Shown here: one piece after another, positions 57,101 through 64,000 of the stretch
Numbering within the stretch: position 1 is the first letter of the stretch
How the letters are laid out: each line of letters starts with the position of its first letter
Origin: Bombardia bombarda
Lineage: Eukaryota; Ascomycota; Sordariomycetes; Sordariales; Lasiosphaeriaceae
Length of the DNA stretch: 64,000 nucleotides
Assembly (NCBI GenBank): GCA_030512295.1
Contig: JAULSR010000002.1
Span: forward strand, 8,122,001-8,186,000
Reading direction: 5' to 3'
The notes under the pieces: generated by a model
The model's database searches: none
Told to the model about the DNA's origin: nothing
Seen by the model: only the letters and a program-made list of their open reading frames with translations
Position numbers and translations under genes: made by a program

Positions 57101-60100
57101 CATGCTCGCGACAGTACTGGAGCTAGCAGCAGCTGTCAGCAGGGTTGCAGAAGGGCCCAGACCAGAAGATGTTCTCAATCACAATTCTTCCTTGGCTCTT
57201 CAGTACACCAACCTTGGACAGTCTTCGAAGGCCATGGAGATCTTCTTGCGAGCTCAGGATTACGTGGGGCTACACGACAAGATGCCCAGCGATGCGGTGG
57301 CATGTTTCCATCTATCCTTCACTGAGCATTATCTCGCGGTGGGGAACCTCAACAAGGCCGAAGAACATTTATCACAAGCTCGCATTGCAGTCGGTTCTGA
57401 TGCCTCGTTTCAGAAAACCCCCGCGCGCGGAGGAAGCATCTCGTGGCACATGCTTCGTACTTGCACTCCCTCACTGCTCTTGAGCGAGGCGAATCTCACC
57501 ATGCGCTGTCATATTCTAGAGACGGCGTCCGCGTCCTTCTGGCAGACTGGGTGAAGCTCGAGTCTCAGCTGGTGGCTAAAAGCCCGGCTGAGGATAGCAC
57601 AATGGAGGATGCTACTTTCGATATGTCTACTGCGGATACAAAGCACGATTCTCAGGAGGTAACCCCGGGCCCGGAATTCTGGAGACTTTTTCCCTGGCTG
57701 TTTCGAAGCATCCTTCGACTTTCTTCCCTGTACGCTCACTTAGGCTTGTTTCAAGAGACTATGTACTATGCCGAGCAAGCTCAGAAGATTGCGAAGACAG
57801 TCAACTGCGAAGTCTCGATGGCTGAGTGCGCTGCCTGGATGGGGTCCGTATTCCTCAAGGCGGCCAACCCTGCAAAGGCGCTCGACATGCTCCAGGAGGC
57901 CAGGACGCTTCTTCCTGATGGTAACGGCTCATATACTGCTGCCGAACTCGCTTGTCAGATTGGCTCATTGTACCGCGATCTCAAGAACACCGAGGGCGCT
58001 GAGTCAATGTTTGTCAAGGCCGAGGCTGTGTTGGAGAACCTTGCGGCGACTACTGCTAGTGTGGCAGCCCCTGAGCCATCACAGGAGACTGCTGTCATTG
58101 AAGACAAGATGGCCAAGCTTAACATTGATAGCAAGCCCACAAGAGTCACCCGCAGGGTAGCCACCAAGCCAGCGCCAGTGAAGAAAGTGGTGGCTCCGAG
58201 GAAAGTTGCTGCGGCAAAGACAAAGGCTGTTGTAATCCCTAAGAAGGTGCCAGCTGTGGAAGACGCTCAGCTATCCAGGTTGCGAGCGTCCATTCTCATA
58301 CAAAAAGCAGCATCTACACTGGGCAAGAAGGAATGGTCGACGGCTCTGGCCATGCTCAAAGACGCCGTGGAGGCATCCAAACTGCCCGGGTCCCTCCCGA
58401 CTGGGCAGGTCGCCATGGCGGCTTGTCTTTTGGGCATGAGCATGGAGCAAATGGCTCGCGACCCTGTCTTTTCGGTCATTCAAGACTCTACCATTTCTTT
58501 CCCTGCTATAGCAGGCCTGGCGGTTGATAAAAACACGGCAGATCGCCACTCACCGGGGAAGACACCGCCCACTGCCAAGAAGACGCGCGGCGGCGCTGCA
58601 GCAGCAGCAAAAGAGAGTCCGAAGGATATGTCGTCGCGCATGTATGTCGAGTACATGAGAGAGGCTCAGGAGTATCTTGTTGATGCGCATGCCGTAGCTA
58701 CCGTCAGCGGCGACGCTGGGCTGGTTCACAGAATATCAGTGATGCTCCAGAATGTCAGCCTTTTGCTGGCCGCGACGTCGTCGAGAGCGCGAGGAGTCAC
58801 GGCTCATTCGGGGCATACGTCGTATTCTGTTGAGCTGGCGCGAAATCTCACCTGGCGACGGGAGAGGAAGGCGCTCAACCAGGAGAAGAACGGGCGCAAG
58901 ACGGATGGATTCGACTGGCCGCTTGCGCTTGAGTCTACGAATGCGAAGCGGACAAGCCTGGGCTTCTGTCTTGATCTCAACAGGTTCCAGAGGGACTATA
59001 TTGACATAATACCCAAGCCTTGGAGCGTGATATCCATCTCGCTGAGCGAGAACCAGCATGATCTCTGCATTACGAAACTTCAGGCGGGGCAGAGCCCGTT
59101 TGTTATTCGTCTTCCGCTTGAGCGAGCCAGCTCCCGCGATGCGGACACTGCGGTTTTCAACTTCCACCAGGGCCGCGCCGAGCTGCTCGAGATTATCAAC
59201 CTAGCCAACGAAACCTGCCATGACGCCAGGGATATGACGACCAAGGGGGCAAAGTCGGCGTGGTGGGCCGACCGCGAGGCTCTGGACGTGCGGCTGAAGG
59301 AGCTCTTGGATAGTGTCGAGCAGATCTGGCTCGGCGGGTTCAGGGGTATTTTTTCTCAGCACGTCAGACGTTCGGATCTGCTGGCGCAGTTTCAGAAGGA
59401 CTTTCTCACAGTTCTCGACAAGCATCTGCCCTCGCGGCGGCAGGTGCGCGGAAGAAAGACCAAGATGGCAGCGCAGCAGGGGAGTGGTGGTGTCAAAGTC
59501 ACGCTCGACCAGCGGGTATTGGAGCTGTTCATCGGCCTGGGCGATGCGGCTGCGCAAGGGTGTGACTTTGATGACGAACTGACGGATCTGTTGTACTTTG
59601 TCGTTGACATTCTGCAGTTCCACGGGGAGAGGAATGCGTATGACGAGATCGACTTTGACTCGATGGTGGTGGAGACGTTTGATGCGCTGCATGCGTATCA
59701 TGCGGCCGTCAAGCGGCGACGCAGCTGCGAGGACGAGGACGCGGGCGTGCACACGATTTTGATGTTGGATAAGTCGTTGCATGTGTTTCCGTGGGAGTCG
59801 CTCCCGTGCCTGCAGGGGTTGGCTGTCTCGCGCATGCCGTCGCTTGTTTGTCTGAGGCGGTTGATTCTCGAGCAGCGGGCGGCCCCGGTAAGGAAGACTA
59901 CCGCGGCTGCTGTTGAAGCTGCGTCTAGTTCTGGTGAGGATGAGCTGTCTTCGCCCGCCACCGCCACCGCCTCTACCCCGAACCCTCCGGTGCGAGATGG
60001 CCACCACGTCTCCCTATCATCAGGCACCATCATCCTCAACCCATCCGCGGACCTCAGGTCGACGCAAGCAACATTTGAACAGCCGCTGGCCAGCCACCTG

Positions 60101-60673
60101 CCCTCCGCCTCGTGGAAGCAGATCGTGGCGCGCGAGCCCACGGAAGCCGAGTTCGAGACGGCGCTCTCCGACGCGGACATATTGCTCTACTTTGGCCACG
60201 GCAGCGGGGCGCAGTACATTCGCGGACGGACGATCCGGCGGCTGGACCGGTGTCGGGCGGCGGTGCTGCTGATGGGGTGCAGCAGCGCGCGGCTGGCGGA
60301 CGCGGGCGAGTTCGAGGTGTACGGGCCGGCGTGGAACTACCTGATGGCGGGCTGCCCGGCGGTCGTGGGCACGCTGTGGGACGTGACGGATCGGGATATC
60401 GACCGGTTCGCGGCGAGGCTGTTTGAGGAGTGGGGGCTGGTCGGGGAGGGGGCGTTTGAGGAGGGACTGGAGGAGGCGGTTAGGAGGGCGAAGGGGAAGG
60501 GGAAGGGGGTGAAGGGGAGGAAGGTTGGTGGTGGTGGTGGTGAGAAGAAGAAGGATAAGAAGAAGGGTGTGTCGTTGGTTGAGGCGGTGGCTGGGGCTAG
60601 GGGGGTTTGCAGGTTCAAGTATTTGACTGCGGCGGCGGTGGCGGTTTATGGGATTCCGGTGTATGTTTATTAG
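54165..60673 (+). CDS. Separase (peptidase C50), apparent frameshift in the middle
   Basis: Cysteine protease that cleaves the cohesin kleisin at anaphase onset; held inactive by securin. No intron is seen. The N-terminal 1100 residues are helical repeat sequence (TPR-like) beginning MDTPPAQADAVRAAVASVST after ATG 54165. The C-terminal part carries the protease domain: VHTILMLDKSLHVFPWESLP, then ADILLYFGHGSGAQYIRG with the catalytic His, then AAVLLMGCSSARL with the catalytic Cys, then AWNYLMAGCPAVVGTLWDVT. The frame changes at a 5-base C run (57418-57422). One extra base joins DASFQKTP to RARRKHLVAHASYLHSL and gives 2169 residues, with His2012 and Cys2039 in that numbering. Length and domain order match fungal separases (BimB/Cut1). 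A Lys/Gly-rich insert (KGKGKGVKGRKVGGGGGEK) lies near the C-terminus. Confidence 0.94.
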
Positions 60674-63600
60674 GGAATCACAGACTTGGTTGGGGGGGTG
60701 TATATGTGTCGATGAGCTTATTGTTGTCGATGTGGTGGTGGTGGTAGTTGTTTTGGTCTGTCTGTGTTTTGTTCTTGGGAGTTGGATTTGCTGAGAAAAG
60801 GGGGGTGGCGTTTGGCATGCATGCTGCTGGGTACTTTGACCTACGGAGTTTATAGGTAGTAGGCGCTCTTGTATTGTTTATACTATTGATAGGCAGTTTT
60901 GGCATTGGTCTCTCTTTTTCCTTTTTCGAGCATTCTTCTCTTTCTTGCATGGTGGGCGGCGTCTATTGAGGATCAAGAAGTTTGCAAAGCATTATCGATG
61001 GTGTTTGGGTGATACAGCATTTACATTGATAGCCAAGCATGTCTAGTAGCACAAAGCTGCTTCCCTTACCAACCTACCTAGATGGTTTATAGAATGGAAC
61101 AAACAACCCGGTTGATTGAGATGGATTTTAAAGTTGATGTCAGCGCCGCTTTCTTACACGTACATATGCGCATCATGTATGCGTGTCTTATATACTGCAT
61201 GTATGTATGGAGAAGTTGTATGACTTCACGAGTTGAAGATGTGTGTAACTAACTAACTGGCTAGGCTTCATACTTTTGGGGGTGGCTGTCTTCTTTTGTT
61301 TTCATACTTTACTTTTGGAGGTTGATATCCCACACACAACTTGGCTGGCATTATCAGAGATCTCAGAAGTATGTTTGTAATTGATATTTGTGCCTACATA
61401 TTGACGTAATTCACCTGGTTGTCACTCTTTCTACAAATACTTTGTTTGTCCGTCAGATGCTGCGTGGCGCGACCAAGCGTGACTAACCTCCAGAACAAAT
61501 TTGAAGTACTGGGGAATGCCATCTGATTGAACGTTTGGGCACTTCGGTCTGAAGATTGAGCAGGGACTAGAGTTGCCTCACCGTTTCTGCGGCAACATCA
61601 GAAAGAAAGGGGCAACGGGCAGAAAGGTATTCACTTGCCTTAAACCAGATAGATGTTCAAAAACGGCGAATGAATATACAACACACATAATAGAGGTCAA
61701 TTTTTGTTTATCCAGCAGAGAAGGAAGACTCCTATACATCCATAAGAAATGCGCAAAGGGGTCTATGTCATATACTAAACCTTAGAATGAAACGGGCGGC
61801 CTGACGACAAACGTCCAGACGAAAAACTATACTTAGCAGCCTACCAGCCTTGATGCGTGGGACGCCCCTGGCCCAGATGGAGGTGCAAAGACTATGGTAC
61901 TACGTAGTGCTTTTGTAGTATGTATGAAAAAGGGGCCCCCCCATCATGTCAGACTAACCAAATCTGCATTTTTCGATATCCCATCAGTTTTCGGGCCCGA
62001 GCAAGCCAGCTGTGGTAGGGAGAAACCCATCATTTTATCTTCTCACCCACACAAGACGTCCCGTTACATCCCATCCATCCACCACACCCTCCTCTCGGAG
62101 GCATTCCGGACGACACTTTGCGAGTTTCGCGAACTTGGCCATGTGATTGGTTGCGGGGTAGACGCCTGGGCCAAAACGCGGGACAGAGTCTCTATGCGGG
62201 ATCTAGGAAACGAAACAATAGATGGATAACAGGCAGGGAGATAGGCAGGCAGGCGGCTGGATAGAAGTCAGGGGTGGAGGGAAGGAGGCGCGCAGACGGG
62301 ATGGTTGCTTAACTCTGCTTCACTCACGCCCATTTTTCATCTCAGATTCGGAAGCGACATATAAGTAATCTAAAGCTTGCATGGTCTTGAATCTAGGAAA
62401 TTCGCCGGGCAAGTCACCGGCCGAATGGGCAACTAAGATGGTAAATCACAACCCATTTACCTGTTTCTATGTGTGAGTTTGTCCTTGGACCTTGTGAGAT
62501 TAGTATGTACATCTGGTGCCATGTAGGTAACCTAGTCAAGGTAGGTATCTAGGCCCAAAACGACGAGTGCGGCGGTACGATGAACCGAAGTGGCAGAGTT
62601 CCCATAATACCCTATTGGCTACCGAGGGACGCACTGCAAAGAAGCGGAGGAGGGTGTGCTTATTCCCGCTTTCCGCAAGCTCCTATTGCTGCTGCTGCTA
62701 TTGCTAGTTCTTCTTCTCCTTTTCCCTCTCTCTCGCTGTTTGCTTGTTTATCACTCGCTCATTGCCCATTGATCAGCCTGTTTGATTTTAGCCCAACAAC
62801 CTCCATATCAATCGATAGGAGCAAAGTAAATAGCAATTCTCGAGGAGGCAGCAGATACAAGATGCGCTGGTCGGTCGCTCTCGTGACTTCCTGTTGCTGT
62901 TGCACGGTTCCGCACACACTTAAATAAGGTACCCATCTGTCAACTACAAAGTGTACTTGTAGTGCAGGCCATGATCTGGATGGACTCTTCCGGTCGAGGA
63001 CGGGGAGCTTGGCCCACCGTTCGACCATGGCCGCGATCGGTCACATCGTCGTTCTTGTTGTTGGTTTTTGCTCTTGATCGCCAAGCCAAGAGCACACGAT
63101 GTCACTGATCATCTGAAGCCCTGTGTCCCTACGACCAGATGTCTGTAGTGCATACATGCTTCTTTAGGTCATCAGTCTGTTAATGCTACAGATTGGAGAG
63201 TAGAGACTCCACTAGAAGGTCAGGACGATCTAATCTTGGTGATTGCTTTTTAGGGTCGAAGTTGGTGATGAATGGTGCATGATCGACTAAACAGGGGTCG
63301 TCGCAGGGGAAGGGGGGGGGGGTTGGAGGGGTAGGCAGCGGCGGGAAAGACCTCGCCCATCAAAAGAAGGCGCCGAAGCTGTGCAGAGTGGGCACTGTGA
63401 TCTGCTTAATAAACATATCATAAGCACGCCGAGGAGGGGGTCTTCGGGGTAAGGCAGGGCAGAATCGTAGTGTAGCTGTTGTCATCCGATTACAAGATCA
63501 ATACCGCAATGGCAAAGAGACCGTAGAGGAAAGAGGTGTTCACATTTTGCAACTCGGGTTCCACGGAGCAGTAAGACATGTTGCAGCAGTCAGGGTGCTT

Positions 63601-64000
63601 GCTCTCAAGCTGCTCTCGGTGCTGCTCTCAAGTGCACTTTTCAACTTTCTAGTTGGATGCAACGCCCGCAAAAGCACAGGTCGTCAAAGGTGACGGTCCC
63701 CACAGCTCCACGGCTCCTTGCAGCGCGGGTTAATATCAGAGGAGCATGTGCCACGAGATCACTATCGCGAATCGAACAAACTGGGAAGGAATTGGCAGTA
63801 AATTTCTGAAGTGATGGGAGACTGACCACTCGGTTGCCTCGATTCAGCTTTGGAGGGAAAAGGCCATATTGCCTTTTTCGGGCTGCGGGTGATACCGTCG
63901 TTAACTAGGCGCTTGATGCTTCTTCCTCTGTTGAGACTTGAGAGAGACACCATGTAGCCGTGCGGAGGGTCAGTTCTCCGAATGCCTACCTGAGGTACTG
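60674..64000. other. Intergenic region, 3.3 kb
   Basis: No gene supported on either strand. Frames at 61573-62229 and 62580-62927 lack motifs and codon structure. A 10-base G run lies near 63312-63321. The separase 3' UTR should occupy the first few hundred bases. The window ends before another gene can be recognised. Confidence 0.4.

Noticed and set aside
1..64000. tRNA, rRNA, CRISPR array or intact transposon
   Set aside because: I looked for T-loop type GTTCRA contexts, terminal inverted repeats and transposase or reverse-transcriptase motifs by eye and saw none that I could defend; a covariance-model or repeat search would be decisive.

Overview
This window reads as nuclear DNA of a filamentous ascomycete, most likely a Sordariomycete and possibly Hypocreales. 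The class is an inference from family content: a FunK1-type fungal kinase, an F-box/DUF6546-like relic, a DUF5321-like mitochondrial protein, a two-domain FEX fluoride exporter and a fused LeuCD-type isopropylmalate dehydratase. Genes are monocistronic on both strands. Introns are short (mostly 50-130 nt) with GTRNGT donors and CTAAC/CTGAC branch sites. There is no sign of bacterial, organellar or phage DNA.

Layout. 0.6-3.6 kb: a large Ser-rich protein with a C-terminal membrane tail. 5.0-7.5 kb: leucine biosynthesis enzyme (LEU1 type). 8.2-9.6 kb: a short Zn2Cys6 regulator whose zinc cluster appears to need a 3-nt microexon. 10.5-11.7 kb: a decayed F-box/DUF6546-like gene. 12.5-14.5 kb: secreted glucoamylase. 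16.2-18.1 kb: mitochondrial DnaJ. 19.0-19.7 kb: SAP30. 19.7-26.7 kb: a gene-poor 7 kb stretch with microsatellites. 26.7-29.9 kb: C2H2/fungal-TF-domain regulator. 33.2-35.5 kb: seven-exon F-box protein with a His/Asp tail. 36.0-36.9 kb: HotDog thioesterase. 37.6-41.7 kb: a small accessory island with a kinase-like gene and a FunK1 gene broken by a 22-bp tandem duplication. 42.8-44.2 kb: PEX12. 44.5-46.1 kb: FEX. 47.1-48.0 kb: uracil phosphoribosyltransferase. 48.9-50.6 kb: mitochondrial-type cation diffusion facilitator. 51.7-52.9 kb: SIRT4-like sirtuin. 52.9-53.6 kb: DUF5321-like protein. 54.2-60.7 kb: separase. 60.7-64.0 kb: no gene seen.

Most genes are housekeeping and unrelated in pathway. 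Mitochondrial functions recur (DnaJ/Mdj1, the CDF transporter, the sirtuin and the DUF5321-like protein), but nothing indicates an operon-like cluster or a secondary-metabolite cluster.

The observations I rate highest are these. (1) A 3-nt microexon is predicted to rebuild the second zinc-binding Cys of a Zn2Cys6 domain. (2) Four genes each lack exactly one base at a C/G run of 5-6, which points to homopolymer under-calling in the assembly rather than to pseudogenes. (3) Two arrays of GCTCA motifs spaced about one helical turn apart sit in the two divergent promoters that bracket the kinase island. (4) A 22-bp exact tandem duplication is the only visible lesion in the FunK1 gene. (5) Several introns appear to skip the AG nearest the branch site. 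All start sites were checked for a true ATG, because several long open frames begin at TTG or GTG.
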